Assembly: GCF_018614615.1 (NCBI RefSeq)
Contig: NZ_JAGGOK010000025.1
Span: 62,001 to 126,000, forward strand
Reading direction: 5' to 3'
From: Streptomyces sp. ISL-100
Lineage (GTDB): Bacteria > Actinomycetota > Actinomycetes > Streptomycetales > Streptomycetaceae
DNA: 64,000 nucleotides
A model generated the notes under the pieces. It saw nothing but the letters and a program-made list of their open reading frames with translations. It was not told where the DNA came from and searched no databases. Both the position numbers and the translations under genes were made by a program. Shown in pieces: positions 9,156 through 18,239 of the stretch (position 1 is the first letter of the stretch; each line of letters begins with the position of its first letter).

Positions 9156-10802
9156 TCAGCCCGTACGCCCCGCCAGCGCCTTGAAGCCCTCCCAGTCCAG
9201 CTTGGGCGTGCTCGGGTCCCAGACCTTCTGGGCGAGCGCGCGCAGCGGGAGATGGATGCCGCGCGCGACTTGCTCCTCCGTCTGGGCGTTCGGGAGGTCG
9301 CCCCAGATGGCGAGGCGGCCGCCCTGGATCTGGTCCGCGTAGCGCGCGGGCACGGGCTCGGTGCCGCGCACGACCATCGGGGTCCAGGACTCGTAGATGC
9401 GGCGGCCCGTCGGATAGGTGAACGTGTTGGGCTCGCCGAGTACGTAGTAGAGGTACTCGTCGTTGGCGTTGACCATCGTGCGGCCCTCGCTCAGATACTC
9501 CGCCGGCTGCCGCGCGCCCAGTTCCTTGCCGGTCCAGTACTCGACCTCGCGGTCCTGGTCGGCCTTGACGACGCCGCCCGCGTGCAGCCCGTCGTTCCAC
9601 GACTTGAGGTGCTTGCCGTACGGCCGAAGGGTCGCGGCGCGGTCGTTCAGCCAGCCGGTGGCCAGGTCCTGGATCTTGGCGTTCGGGCCGTACTTGCGAA
9701 CGGCCTCGCGAGCGAGCCCCGGGTACGACGCCTCCGGGTTCCGCTTCATCAGCGCCTGGTACTCGTCACCGCCCAGGTGCCAGTACCGGCCGGGGAAGAC
9801 ATCGGCGTACTCGCGCAGCAGATCGTCGACGATCCGCGCCGAGTCGGGGTTGGAGATGTCGACGGCGCCCGGCGTCGGCACACCGTTGACGTCGCGCAGC
9901 TGGAGGTCCGGGTGCGCGCGCATCACCGAGCCGAGGTGCCCCGGCGAGTCGATCTCCGGGATCACCGCGATGTGACGGCTCGCGGCCAGCTTCACGATCC
10001 GCCGGACCTCGGCCTTGGTGAGGTGCTGCTCGGACACGACCTCGGGGTGGCTGTCGGATGCGATCCGGAAGCCCTGGTCGTCGGAGAAGTGCAGGACGAG
10101 CTGGTTGAGCTTGAGGTCGCCCATCTCGCGGACGGTGTCCTCGATCCACCGCGCGCTGTAGTGCTTGCGCGCGGTGTCGAGCATCAGACCCCGCTGCGGC
10201 TTGGCGGGCTTGTCGCGTACGACGCCCTCGGACAGGCGGCCGTCGGCGCGCAGGGCCTGCTTGACGGTGCGGGTCCCGTAGAAGACGCCTGCCTCGTCGG
10301 CTCCGGTGACGCGCACACGCCCGTCACGGACAGTCACGGTGTACGACTCGGGGGCACCGCCCGGCGCCAGCGCCAGCTCGATGTCTCCGGCACGGCCGGA
10401 CCCGGCGGCCGCGTAGCCGCGCTTCAGTTCCTGGGCCAGGAGCTTGCCCTCGTCGCCGAGCGCCTTGCTGTTGTCCGGCGCCACGACGACATGCGTGGAC
10501 GGCTGGGGCTGCCAGCCGGGGCCGGTCGCAGGCTCGTAGTTCTGCACGGACGGGACGGCGCTGGGCGCCTTGGTCGGTCCTGCCTTCACCGCAGGCTTCA
10601 CCGGCGGCTTGGAGGGCGCGGCGGGCTTCGACGGTGCTGCTGATGCTGTCGGCGCTGCTGGTGCTGGTGCCGCCGATTTCGGCTGTGCTGCCGGTTCTGC
10701 GGGTGCCGACGACGCCGACGGTCCAGAGCTTGCGGCGGTGGCGATGAGCGGGACGATCAGGGAGACGGCGGCTACGGCCAGCGGACCCCGGAATTGCGAC
10801 AT
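9156..10802 (-). CDS. secreted beta-N-acetylhexosaminidase (GH20)
   Basis: A 548-residue glycoside hydrolase family 20 enzyme that removes terminal N-acetylglucosamine or galactosamine from oligosaccharides such as chitin or wall fragments. An N-terminal hydrophobic signal (GPLAVAAVSLIVPLIATAA) is followed by an Ala/Pro/Lys linker, an N-terminal GH20b-like domain and a TIM barrel. Key motifs are LMLDTARKHY, the strand HIAVIPEIDSPGH, and HLGGDEY near residue 345 with the Asp-Glu pair used in substrate-assisted catalysis. The start is taken at MSQFRG; an alternative lies 21 nt upstream. It is divergent from the OHCU-like gene. Confidence 0.92.
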   Translation of the reverse strand: MSQFRGPLAVAAVSLIVPLIATAASSGPSASSAPAEPAAQPKSAAPAPAAPTASAAPSKPAAPSKPPVKPAVKAGPTKAPSAVPSVQNYEPATGPGWQPQPSTHVVVAPDNSKALGDEGKLLAQELKRGYAAAGSGRAGDIELALAPGGAPESYTVTVRDGRVRVTGADEAGVFYGTRTVKQALRADGRLSEGVVRDKPAKPQRGLMLDTARKHYSARWIEDTVREMGDLKLNQLVLHFSDDQGFRIASDSHPEVVSEQHLTKAEVRRIVKLAASRHIAVIPEIDSPGHLGSVMRAHPDLQLRDVNGVPTPGAVDISNPDSARIVDDLLREYADVFPGRYWHLGGDEYQALMKRNPEASYPGLAREAVRKYGPNAKIQDLATGWLNDRAATLRPYGKHLKSWNDGLHAGGVVKADQDREVEYWTGKELGARQPAEYLSEGRTMVNANDEYLYYVLGEPNTFTYPTGRRIYESWTPMVVRGTEPVPARYADQIQGGRLAIWGDLPNAQTEEQVARGIHLPLRALAQKVWDPSTPKLDWEGFKALAGRTG

Positions 10803-10839
10803 CATTGGGCGAACGATGCCCAATCAGCCCCCCAATCGT

Positions 10840-10855
10840 CCAGTAATCCTCCAGT
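10840..10855. promoter_or_regulatory. possible regulator half-sites upstream of the hexosaminidase
   Basis: Two CCAGT pentamers (10840-10844 and 10851-10855) sit 11 nt apart, one helical turn, in the short divergent promoter region. DasR-type operators contain ACTGG/CCAGT half-sites and DasR controls aminosugar genes in Streptomyces, but here the half-sites are direct rather than inverted, so this is only suggestive. Confidence 0.25.
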
Positions 10856-10982
10856 ATGTGTGTCCGAACTCTCCCGTTCGAGTGAGATTCGCGCATCCGT
10901 CGGGCAGCGTCCTCCGAGCGCCGATAGCGTTGCTGCCCATCCGCCCCACCCTTCTCGCCGGTCCCATTCCGAGGAGCTCACG

Positions 10983-11591
10983 CTGTCCAGCGAATCGCCG
11001 GGACGTACGGCCGTGCCCCAGCAGAGCCGCAGGCCGGCGCCCCCTGTCGGCCTCGACCGCTTCAACGCCGCGCCGGCCGACGCCGCCGAGTCCGCCCTGC
11101 TCGCCTGCTGCCGCAGCCTGCGCTGGGCGCGGCGCATCGCCGACACCCGCCCGTACCCCGACCTCGACGCGCTGCTCGCCGCGGCCGACGAGGCGGCGTA
11201 CGACCTGTCCCGCGAGGAGATCGCCGACGCGCTGACCGGGGAAACCCCGGCGGGCCTGCGCGAGGGCGCCCCGGCCGCCGCGTACACCGCGCTGCGCGCG
11301 GCCCATGCGGCGTACGAGAGCAGCTTCGGCCACGCCTTCGTGATCTGCCTGGACGACTTCCGCCCCGAGGAGCATCTCGACCAGGTCCTGACGGGCATCC
11401 GGTCACGACTGGGCAACGAACCGGACGAGGAGCGGGTGGTCGCCGCCGACGAGCTGCGCAGGCTGGCGAGGGGACGGCTCGCCCATCTCATTTCTGATCC
11501 GCAGATTGCGGGTGCTTTTACGACAAACACCGATCTTGCAGGCCACACAGGCTGCCCGGACCGGCCCGATAGCCCGTCCGTGCCCGTTTGA
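10983..11591 (+). CDS. OHCU decarboxylase-like protein, catalytic His missing
   Basis: A 202-residue all-helical protein resembling 2-oxo-4-hydroxy-4-carboxy-5-ureidoimidazoline decarboxylase of urate degradation. Matching stretches are LDRFNAAPADAAE, SLRWARRIADTRPYPDLDAL, AYESSFGHAFVICLDDFRPE and RSRLGNEPDEERVVAADEL. Active family members have a catalytic His in a motif like GHPPIG after the third helix; here the corresponding stretch is ALTGETPAGL, with no His. The start is uncertain: CTG 10983 has GGAG 6 nt upstream, and GTG 11013 is the alternative. It lies just upstream of sdhC. It may be a non-catalytic paralog. Confidence 0.75.
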   Translation: MSSESPGRTAVPQQSRRPAPPVGLDRFNAAPADAAESALLACCRSLRWARRIADTRPYPDLDALLAAADEAAYDLSREEIADALTGETPAGLREGAPAAAYTALRAAHAAYESSFGHAFVICLDDFRPEEHLDQVLTGIRSRLGNEPDEERVVAADELRRLARGRLAHLISDPQIAGAFTTNTDLAGHTGCPDRPDSPSVPV

Positions 11592-11604
11592 GTGCCACTT
11601 TGAT

Positions 11605-11652
11605 CACACGTGTGGACCCCGCGCGAACGAACCGACAACTCGTCGCTACGAT
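11605..11652 (+). promoter_or_regulatory. probable sdhCDAB promoter region with CACACGTGTG palindrome
   Basis: The 148 nt between the OHCU-like gene and sdhC contain a 10-bp perfect palindrome CACACGTGTG (11605-11614) and, 32 nt later, a good -10-like hexamer TACGAT (11647-11652). No convincing -35 was found. The palindrome is a candidate operator for whatever controls the succinate dehydrogenase operon. Confidence 0.4.
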
Positions 11653-11739
11653 GGCCGGGGCCGGTGGACCGTACCCGGCCGGGCCAGACCGACACTGAAG
11701 CCGGCATGGCCCCTATCCCCGCTCCCGGAGGGTTTTTCC

Positions 11740-12120
11740 GTGCCGGCTGGAACGCTGTATCGCGGCCGGGAAGGTATGTGGTCCTGGGTGGCTCATCGAG
11801 TCACCGGCGTCCTCATTTTCTTCTTCCTGTTCGTACACGTCCTCGACACCGCTCTCGTCCGCGTCTCTCCCGAGGCGTATGACGATGTCGTGGCCACCTA
11901 CAAGACCCCTCTCGTAGCGCTGCTCGAGTACGGCCTTGTCGCCGCCATCCTGTTCCACGCGCTGAACGGCCTCCGGGTCGTCGCCGTGGACTTCTGGTCC
12001 AAGGGCCCCCGGTACCAGAAGCAGATGCTCTGGACCGTCATGGGCATCTGGATCGTGCTGATGGCAGGCGCCCTCTACCCCGTGCTCGGCCATGCCGTAC
12101 GCGAAGTCTTCGGGAGCTGA
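11740..12120 (+). CDS. sdhC: succinate dehydrogenase cytochrome b556 subunit
   Basis: A 126-residue membrane anchor with three transmembrane segments (VTGVLIFFFLFVHVLDTALV, ALLEYGLVAAILFHALNGLR, MLWTVMGIWIVLMAGALYPV). It helps bind heme b and quinone in complex II; the His in FVHVLD and in LFHALNGLR are likely heme ligands. The GTG start at 11740 is set by a strong GGAGGG site 7 nt upstream and gives PAGTLYRGREGMWSW, the usual N-terminus. It is first in sdhCDAB, with 7 nt to sdhD. Confidence 0.95.
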   Translation: MPAGTLYRGREGMWSWVAHRVTGVLIFFFLFVHVLDTALVRVSPEAYDDVVATYKTPLVALLEYGLVAAILFHALNGLRVVAVDFWSKGPRYQKQMLWTVMGIWIVLMAGALYPVLGHAVREVFGS

Positions 12121-12127
12121 CGCAGAG

Positions 12128-12604
12128 ATGTCTGAGACCACTACTTCCGCAGTCGGTCCTGTCGAGGGCGAAAGCCTCTACGACGTGGACAACCCGGCTC
12201 CCGTCATCGAAGCCCCGCGCGTTCGTACCAAGAAGACGCCCAAGGCCACCCGTACGAACTTCGAGCTGTACGGCTGGCTGTTCATGCGGCTGTCCGGCAT
12301 CGTGCTCGTCGTCCTGGTCCTCGGCCACCTGCTGATCCAGCTCGTGCTGGACGGCGGCGTGTCCAAGATCGGCTTCGCCTTCGTGGCCGGCCGCTGGGCC
12401 TCGCCGTTCTGGCAGACCTGGGACCTGCTCATGCTGTGGCTGGCGATGCTGCACGGCGCCAACGGCCTGCGTACCGTCATCAACGACTACGCGGAGCGGC
12501 CGAACACCCGCTTCTGGCTGAAGAACCTGCTGTACACCGCCACGGTGTTCACCGTCCTTCTGGGCACGCTGGTGATCTTCACCTTCGACCCGAACATCCG
12601 CTAG
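12128..12604 (+). CDS. sdhD: succinate dehydrogenase hydrophobic membrane anchor subunit
   Basis: A 158-residue protein with a soluble N-terminal tail of about 50 residues and three membrane spans ([59 protein letters not shown]). The motif [13 protein letters not shown] is conserved in SdhD and supplies quinone-site and heme-pocket residues. It is the second gene of the operon, 22 nt before sdhA. Confidence 0.95.
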   Translation: MSETTTSAVGPVEGESLYDVDNPAPVIEAPRVRTKKTPKATRTNFELYGWLFMRLSGIVLVVLVLGHLLIQLVLDGGVSKIGFAFVAGRWASPFWQTWDLLMLWLAMLHGANGLRTVINDYAERPNTRFWLKNLLYTATVFTVLLGTLVIFTFDPNIR

Positions 12605-12626
12605 GCGCGGGGCTGAGGCAACCACC

Positions 12627-14381
12627 ATGAAGATTCACAAGTACGACACCGTCATCGTCGGCGCCGGTGGCGCGGGCATGCGCGCGGCCATCGAGTCGAC
12701 GAAGCGCAGCCGCACCGCCGTTCTGACGAAGCTCTACCCCACCCGCTCCCACACGGGCGCGGCGCAGGGCGGCATGGCCGCCGCGCTGGCGAACGTGGAG
12801 GAGGACAACTGGGAGTGGCACACCTTCGACACGATCAAGGGCGGCGACTACCTGGTCGACCAGGACGCCGCCGAGATCCTGGCGAAGGAGGCCATCGACT
12901 CCGTTCTCGACCTGGAGAAGATGGGCCTGCCGTTCAACCGCACCCCGGACGGCACCATCGACCAGCGCCGCTTCGGCGGCCACAGCCGTAACCACGGTGA
13001 GGCCCCGGTCCGCCGGTCCTGCTACGCGTCGGACCGCACCGGCCACATGATCCTCCAGACGCTGTACCAGAACTGCGTCAAGGAGGGTGTGGAGTTCTTC
13101 AACGAGTTCTACGTCCTGGACCTGCTCATGCAGGAGATCGACGGGGTCCGCAAGTCCGCGGGCGTCGTCGCCTACGAGCTGGCGACCGGCGAGATCCACG
13201 TCTTCCAGGCGAAGGCGGTCATCTTCGCCTCCGGCGGCACCGGCAAGTTCTTCAAGGTGACGTCGAACGCGCACACCCTGACCGGTGACGGCCAGGCCGC
13301 GGCGTACCGCCGCGGGCTGCCGCTGGAGGACATGGAGTTCTTCCAGTTCCACCCGACGGGCATCTGGCGCATGGGCATCCTGCTGACGGAGGGCGCCCGT
13401 GGTGAGGGCGGCATCCTCCGCAACAAGGACGGCGAGCGCTTCATGGAGAAGTACGCGCCGGTCATGAAGGACCTCGCATCCCGTGACGTCGTCTCGCGGT
13501 CCATCTACACGGAGATCCGCGAAGGCCGTGGCTGCGGTCCCGAGGGCGACCACGTCTTCCTCGACCTGACGCACCTGCCGCCGGAGCAGCTCGACGCCAA
13601 GCTCCCGGACATCACGGAGTTCGCGCGTACGTACCTGGGCATCGAGCCGTACACGGACCCGATCCCGATCCAGCCGACCGCGCACTACGCCATGGGCGGC
13701 ATCCCCACGAACGTCAGGGGTGAGGTCCTCGCGGACAACACCACGGTCGTTCCGGGTCTGTACGCCGCCGGTGAGGTCGCCTGCGTGTCCGTGCACGGCG
13801 CGAACCGTCTGGGTACGAACTCGCTGCTCGACATCAACGTCTTCGGCAAGCGCGCCGGCATCGCCGCCGCGGAGTACTCGGCGGCGCACGACTACGTCGA
13901 GCTCCCCGAGGACCCGGCGTCGCTCGTCGTCGCGCAGGTCGAGCGCCTGCGCAGCAACACCGGCACCGAGCGGGTCCACGACATCCGCCGGGAGCTCCAG
14001 GAGACGATGGACGCCAACGTGATGGTGTTCCGTACCGAGCAGACGATCAAGACGGCGGTCGAGAAGATCGGCGAGCTGCGCGAGCGTTACCTCAACGTCT
14101 CGATCCAGGACAAGGGCAAGCGGTTCAACACCGACCTGCTGGAGGCCATCGAGCTGGGCAACCTGCTCGACCTCGCCGAGGTCATGGCCGTGTCCGCCCT
14201 GGCGCGCAAGGAGTCCCGCGGGGGTCACTACCGCGAGGACTTCCCGAACCGCGACGACGTCAACTTCATGCGCCACACCATGGCGTACCGCGAGGTCGGC
14301 GACGACGGCACCGAGTCGATCCGTCTCGACTACAAGCCGGTCGTCCAGACCCGCTACCAGCCGATGGAGCGTAAGTACTGA
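12627..14381 (+). CDS. sdhA: succinate dehydrogenase flavoprotein subunit
   Basis: A 584-residue catalytic subunit that oxidises succinate to fumarate and passes electrons to SdhB. The FAD-binding [10 protein letters not shown] motif is at residues 12-21, and the His that covalently binds FAD is His42 in [10 protein letters not shown]. Active-site segments are [15 protein letters not shown] and [11 protein letters not shown]. Length and motifs are standard. The stop overlaps the sdhB start (TGATG), so the two subunits are translationally coupled. Confidence 0.98.
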   Translation: MKIHKYDTVIVGAGGAGMRAAIESTKRSRTAVLTKLYPTRSHTGAAQGGMAAALANVEEDNWEWHTFDTIKGGDYLVDQDAAEILAKEAIDSVLDLEKMGLPFNRTPDGTIDQRRFGGHSRNHGEAPVRRSCYASDRTGHMILQTLYQNCVKEGVEFFNEFYVLDLLMQEIDGVRKSAGVVAYELATGEIHVFQAKAVIFASGGTGKFFKVTSNAHTLTGDGQAAAYRRGLPLEDMEFFQFHPTGIWRMGILLTEGARGEGGILRNKDGERFMEKYAPVMKDLASRDVVSRSIYTEIREGRGCGPEGDHVFLDLTHLPPEQLDAKLPDITEFARTYLGIEPYTDPIPIQPTAHYAMGGIPTNVRGEVLADNTTVVPGLYAAGEVACVSVHGANRLGTNSLLDINVFGKRAGIAAAEYSAAHDYVELPEDPASLVVAQVERLRSNTGTERVHDIRRELQETMDANVMVFRTEQTIKTAVEKIGELRERYLNVSIQDKGKRFNTDLLEAIELGNLLDLAEVMAVSALARKESRGGHYREDFPNRDDVNFMRHTMAYREVGDDGTESIRLDYKPVVQTRYQPMERKY

Positions 14382-15148
14382 TGGCTACCCCGACTCTGGA
14401 CAAGGTCGAGGACGCGAAGCCCGCGTCCGTCCCGTCCCCGTACATCACGGTCACGTTCCGGATCCGCCGCTTCAACCCGGAGATCTCCGCCGAGGCCGAG
14501 TGGCAGGACTTCCCGATCGAGATCGACCCGAAGGAGCGTGTGCTCGACGGTCTCCACAAGATCAAGTGGGAGACCGACGGCACGCTCACCTTCCGTCGCT
14601 CGTGCGCGCACGGTATCTGCGGCTCCGACGCGATGCGGATCAACGGCAAGAACAGGCTCGCCTGCAAGACGCTGATCAAGGACATCAACCCGGAGAAGCC
14701 GATCACGATCGAGGCCATAAAAGGCCTCACGGTCCTCAAGGACCTCGTGGTCGACATGGACCCGTTCTTCCAGGCGTACCGCGATGTCATGCCCTTCCTC
14801 ATCACGAAGGGCAACGAGCCGACGCGTGAGCGTCTGCAGACGGCCGAGGAGCGCGAGCGCTTCGACGACACCACCAAGTGCATCCTGTGCGCCGCGTGCA
14901 CGTCCTCGTGCCCCGTGTTCTGGAACGACGGCCAGTACTTCGGCCCGGCGGCGATCGTCAACGCGCACCGCTTCATCTTCGACTCGCGTGACGAGGCCGG
15001 CGAGCAGCGGCTGGAGATCCTGAACGACAAGGACGGCGTGTGGCGTTGCCGCACGACGTTCAACTGCACGGACGCCTGCCCGCGCGGTATCGAGGTCACG
15101 AAGGCCATCCAGGAAGTGAAGCGCGCGCTGATCACGCGTCGCTTCTAG
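14381..15148 (+). CDS. sdhB: succinate dehydrogenase iron-sulfur subunit
   Basis: A 255-residue electron-transfer subunit. The [2Fe-2S] cluster motif is SCAHGICGSD...LAC with Cys75, Cys80, Asp83 and Cys95; Asp at the third position also occurs in the E. coli enzyme. The [4Fe-4S]/[3Fe-4S] motifs are CILCAACTSSCP and CTDACPRGI. It is the last gene of sdhCDAB and is followed by a strong terminator. Confidence 0.98.
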   Translation: MATPTLDKVEDAKPASVPSPYITVTFRIRRFNPEISAEAEWQDFPIEIDPKERVLDGLHKIKWETDGTLTFRRSCAHGICGSDAMRINGKNRLACKTLIKDINPEKPITIEAIKGLTVLKDLVVDMDPFFQAYRDVMPFLITKGNEPTRERLQTAEERERFDDTTKCILCAACTSSCPVFWNDGQYFGPAAIVNAHRFIFDSRDEAGEQRLEILNDKDGVWRCRTTFNCTDACPRGIEVTKAIQEVKRALITRRF

Positions 15149-15174
15149 TAGTTCCTTTCGGCTGTACGTACGCG

Positions 15175-15216
15175 AAGGCCCTGGCCCCCGGTGTGAGAAC
15201 CGGGGGCCAGGGCCTT
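15175..15216 (+). terminator. rho-independent terminator of sdhCDAB
   Basis: An 18-bp perfect stem (left arm 15175-15192, right arm 15199-15216, beginning AAGGCCCTGGCC) with the 6-nt loop GTGAGA and a short TTTT run overlapping its end. It starts 27 nt after the sdhB stop. Confidence 0.92.
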
Positions 15217-15387
15217 TTGCCCATGCTGGCCGTGCTCAGTTCGCAGGCAGCAGATCCCCCACCAACTGCTGTCGCGGAGCGTGGCGACTTCGGCCGCGTC
15301 GTGGCCCAGCGGTGCCAACGGCCCCAACCCGCGACTCCCCGTTCGGGTGATCCCCCGCCGATCGCCGGAAAGGCGGCAGCGAGTACG

Positions 15388-15428
15388 CCAACGTACTAGT
15401 ATGTATACGTACTGCTGGATGAGGGCTC
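15388..15428 (+). promoter_or_regulatory. AT-rich promoter/operator of the toxin-antitoxin pair
   Basis: The stretch CAACGTACTAGTATGTATACGTACTG contains CGTAC twice around a TAGTAT/GTATAC core, unusually AT-rich for this genome. It lies just upstream of the toxin ATG and is a likely -10 element plus binding site for the antitoxin's XRE domain (autoregulation is usual in this family). Confidence 0.5.
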
Positions 15429-15815
15429 ATGGCCTGGCACCTTGAAATGGCCGGGGAGGTTCGCGAATGGCTGCACGTTCTCCGCAAGGGCGACCGCACC
15501 ACGGCACGTCTCGTGGGCCAGGCCATCCAGGCTCTCGTCGACGAAGGTCCCGATCTCGGGCGGCCACTGGTAGACCGGATCAAAGGTTCCGCACTGCACA
15601 ATCTCAAAGAACTACGGCCCGGCTCGACTGGGACTACTGAAATCAGGGTCCTGTTCATCTTCGACCCGGAGCGCAGCGCGGTACTTCTCGTGGCCGGTGA
15701 CAAATCGGGTCAGTGGGCCGAGTGGTATCGCCGCTCGATCCCACTGGCCGAGACACGCTATGCCGAGTGGCTGGAGCACCTGGCTCAGCAACAGAAGAAG
15801 GAGGCGCAGGAATGA
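15429..15815 (+). CDS. RelE/HigB-like toxin of a type II toxin-antitoxin pair
   Basis: A 128-residue protein of the RelE/HigB 'phage-derived Gp49-like' group: MAWHLEMAGEVREWLHVL, LVDRIKGSALHNLKELRPG and a core strand EIRVLFIFDPERSAVLLVAGDK. Such toxins cleave mRNA on the ribosome. Its stop overlaps the antitoxin start by 4 nt (ATGA). The toxin-first, antitoxin-second order is typical of HigBA-like systems. It lies between the sdh terminator and an unrelated membrane gene, so it is probably an independent insertion. Confidence 0.85.
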   Translation: MAWHLEMAGEVREWLHVLRKGDRTTARLVGQAIQALVDEGPDLGRPLVDRIKGSALHNLKELRPGSTGTTEIRVLFIFDPERSAVLLVAGDKSGQWAEWYRRSIPLAETRYAEWLEHLAQQQKKEAQE

Positions 15816-16129
15816 CCAGCTTCCACTCCTGGGACGAGGTCAAGCACGAAGTCTTCGACACCGAGGACCTCGAAGAAATCGCCGCGGGTGCCCGGCGCAT
15901 GGTGGCCGAGGCGCGCGCGCACCGGCTCGCCGAGGTGCGCAAGCAACTCGGGCTGACACAACGCGAAGTGGCCGACCGCATGCACGTGAGGCAAGAGCGC
16001 GTATCTGCCATTGAGCGCGGCAAGGCTACGTCCGCCGAGGTGGGAACGGTGGCGGCGTACATTGCCGCGCTGGGCGGCGAATTGGAGATCGTCGCCAACT
16101 TCAACGGAACCCGGGTGGTCGTGGCGTAG
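15812..16129 (+). CDS. XRE-family antitoxin
   Basis: A 105-residue protein. An N-terminal helical segment (FHSWDEVKHEVFDTEDLEEI) is followed by an XRE helix-turn-helix at about 50-90 (LGLTQREVADRMHVRQERVSAIERG) and a C-terminal strand (LGGELEIVANFNGTRVVVA), as in HigA-like antitoxins encoded after their toxin. It should neutralise the preceding toxin and repress the shared promoter. ATG 15812 is set by the 4-nt overlap with the toxin stop and the GGAGG sequence upstream. Confidence 0.88.
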   Translation: MTSFHSWDEVKHEVFDTEDLEEIAAGARRMVAEARAHRLAEVRKQLGLTQREVADRMHVRQERVSAIERGKATSAEVGTVAAYIAALGGELEIVANFNGTRVVVA

Positions 16130-16291
16130 CGGCCCCCATAAGCCCCCTTCACAGAATCGGGTCCGTGAAGAGGGCGGGGTTCGACGCCGGGGTGCCGACG
16201 CGCGCGCTCCTTTGCGGTCAGCAGGCCTTACCGGGGCCGCCTGTGCCAGGATCGGGGCATTGCAGGCGCGCCCAGGGGAGCACCAGGAATC

Positions 16292-16789
16292 ATGAGCGAT
16301 CAGAATCCGAACCCGTACGCGGCGGACGGCGACCCGGACGGGAACTACCAGTGGGGGCCGGTTCCCGGCTACGGCTACCCGCAGCAGCCTCCGACGCTTC
16401 CGGGAATGCCGATGCCGTACACCGGCCCGCCGGCGGGTTTCGCGCCCGCGCCCCTCATGTCGATCGGTGACATCACCGTCATGACCGACTCCATCGTCAC
16501 CCCGTCCGGCACGATGCCGCTCAAGGGCGCGGTGTGGACGGTGACCGACATGTCCCGGACGGAGGAAAGGATGCCGACGGCCGCCGTCGTGCTGGCCATC
16601 GTCTTCTTCGTCTTCTGTCTGCTCGGTCTGCTGTTCCTCCTGATGAAGGAGAAGGTGACGACCGGATACGTCCAGGTCACGGTGACCAGCGGCGGCCGCC
16701 ACCACTCCACGGTCGTGCCGGCCCTCGGCCCCCACACCCTCCACATGGTCATGGGCCAGGTCAACTACGCCCGGTCGCTGAGCGCCTGA
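16292..16789 (+). CDS. hypothetical single-span membrane protein
   Basis: A 165-residue protein with a Pro/Gly/Tyr-rich cytoplasmic N-terminus (PGYGYPQQPPTLPGMP), a middle domain (MSIGDITVMTDSIVTPSGTMPLKG), one clear transmembrane helix (AAVVLAIVFFVFCLLGLLFLL) and a short beta-rich tail. Similar proteins are frequent in Streptomyces with no known role. Its end overlaps the convergent Lrp gene by 25 nt. A weak -10-like CAGGAT occurs about 46 nt upstream of the ATG. Confidence 0.75.
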   Translation: MSDQNPNPYAADGDPDGNYQWGPVPGYGYPQQPPTLPGMPMPYTGPPAGFAPAPLMSIGDITVMTDSIVTPSGTMPLKGAVWTVTDMSRTEERMPTAAVVLAIVFFVFCLLGLLFLLMKEKVTTGYVQVTVTSGGRHHSTVVPALGPHTLHMVMGQVNYARSLSA

Positions 16790-17238
16790 GGCTCGTACGG
16801 CGTCACGGGCCGCTCAAAGAATGTCTCCAGCGACACCGTCGCCCTGGTGCCGCTGACGCCCTCGATCTCGTACAAGCGGCGCAGCACGTCCTGAAGTTGC
16901 TCGGTCGTCGACGCACGCACCTTCACCAGCACGGAGGCGCTGCCCGCGATGACGTGCGCCTCCTGGATCTCGGGAATCGCGGCGAAGGCGGCGGCCGAAT
17001 CTCCCATCCAGGCCGATGATTCGACGTGAACGAAGGCCAGTACGCCGCGCCCGAGCGCCGCCGGGTCGACATCCACCGTCGTACGGCGGATCACGCCGCG
17101 CTCGCGGAGTTTGCGTACGCGCTCATGGGCGGCGCCCGCCGAAAGGCCGACGGCCTTGCCGAGGGCTGCGTACGACTGGGTGGCGTCCCGCTGGAGCAGG
17201 GCGACGAGTTCACGGTCTATCAGGTCCACGCTTGCCAC
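16765..17238 (-). CDS. Lrp/AsnC-family transcriptional regulator
   Basis: A 157-residue regulator. The N-terminal winged helix-turn-helix is LIDRELVALLQRDATQSYAALGKAVGLS, and the C-terminal RAM ligand-binding domain includes GVLAFVHVESSAW and AHVIAGSASVLVKVRA. The GTG at 17238 (reading ASVDLIDREL) is preferred because AGGA lies 9 nt upstream; an ATG at 17262 would add eight residues without a ribosome site. It is divergent from the SMP-30 gene, whose transcription it probably controls; the effector is unknown. Confidence 0.88.
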   Translation of the reverse strand: MASVDLIDRELVALLQRDATQSYAALGKAVGLSAGAAHERVRKLRERGVIRRTTVDVDPAALGRGVLAFVHVESSAWMGDSAAAFAAIPEIQEAHVIAGSASVLVKVRASTTEQLQDVLRRLYEIEGVSGTRATVSLETFFERPVTPYEPQALSDRA

Positions 17239-17306
17239 CGTATCGCATCCTGCGGTAATCATTCTGGGCCGAATGATGTTCAGTGATACAGCAGAAGGGC
17301 TTGACC

Positions 17307-18236
17307 TTGTCCTCCACTGGCCGTACCTCCATTTACGAGATCCTGGACGAACGCTTCCGCACCGGACGGTGCGCCAACGGGGACGAGCGGCTGGAGACGC
17401 TGTACGACGACTGCCGCTGGGCCGAAGGGCCGCTCTACCTCCCCGCCTGGCGGCAGGCCATCTGGAGCGACATCCCCAACGACCGCATGCTGCGATGGGA
17501 CGAGACGACGGGCGCCGTCAGCGTTTTCCGCTCCCCCGCCGGACACAGCAACGGCAACACCCTCGACCGCGAGGGCCGGCTGATCAGCTGCGAGCAGGGC
17601 AACCGCCGCGTCAGCCGTACCGAGCACGACGGCCGGATCACCGTCATCGCCGACCGCTTCGAGGGCAAGCGGCTCAACAGCCCGAACGACGCGGCCGTGC
17701 ACTCCGACGGCTCGATCTATTTCTCCGACCCGGACTTCGGGATCACCAGCGACTACGAGGGCTTTCGCGCGGAGAGCGAGATCGGCTCCTGCAACGTCTA
17801 CCGCGTCGACCCGTCCTCCGGTGAGGTCCGGCTCGTCACCGACAGCACCGAGGCGCCGAACGGCCTCGTCTTCTCCCCGGACGAGCGGCAGTTGTACGTC
17901 TCCGACACGCGGGGCGGCTGTATCCGGGTCTTCGACGTACGGGAGGACGGGACCCTCTCCGACGGCAAGGTCTTCGCCGAGGCGCGGAACGGGGCGCGCT
18001 TCGACAACATCCGCTTCGACGACGAGGGGCGGCTGTGGGTGGCGGCGATGGACGACGGGGTGCACTGCTACGACCCGGACGGCACGCTCATCGGCCGCAT
18101 CCTCGTCCCCGAGACCGTCTCGAACATCTCCTTCGGCGGCCCGAAGAACAACCGCGCGTTCATCACGGCCACGACGACGCTGTACTCGCTGGTGATGTCC
18201 GTGACGGGCGCGCCTCGGATCCGCCGTACGCACTGA
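17307..18236 (+). CDS. SMP-30/gluconolactonase/LRE family protein
   Basis: A 309-residue six-bladed beta-propeller hydrolase. Metal-site residues of the family are visible: Glu in RWAEGPLYLP, Asn in LNSPNDAAVHSDG, Asn in APNGLVFSPD, and Asp in LYVSDTRGG. Members hydrolyse sugar lactones, such as gluconolactone, or related esters; the substrate here cannot be told. The TTG at 17307 with GAAGGG 7 nt upstream is chosen; in-frame GTG 17283 and TTG 17301 are alternatives. It is divergent from the Lrp regulator across a very short gap. Confidence 0.85.
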   Translation: MSSTGRTSIYEILDERFRTGRCANGDERLETLYDDCRWAEGPLYLPAWRQAIWSDIPNDRMLRWDETTGAVSVFRSPAGHSNGNTLDREGRLISCEQGNRRVSRTEHDGRITVIADRFEGKRLNSPNDAAVHSDGSIYFSDPDFGITSDYEGFRAESEIGSCNVYRVDPSSGEVRLVTDSTEAPNGLVFSPDERQLYVSDTRGGCIRVFDVREDGTLSDGKVFAEARNGARFDNIRFDDEGRLWVAAMDDGVHCYDPDGTLIGRILVPETVSNISFGGPKNNRAFITATTTLYSLVMSVTGAPRIRRTH

Positions 18237-18239
18237 CCG

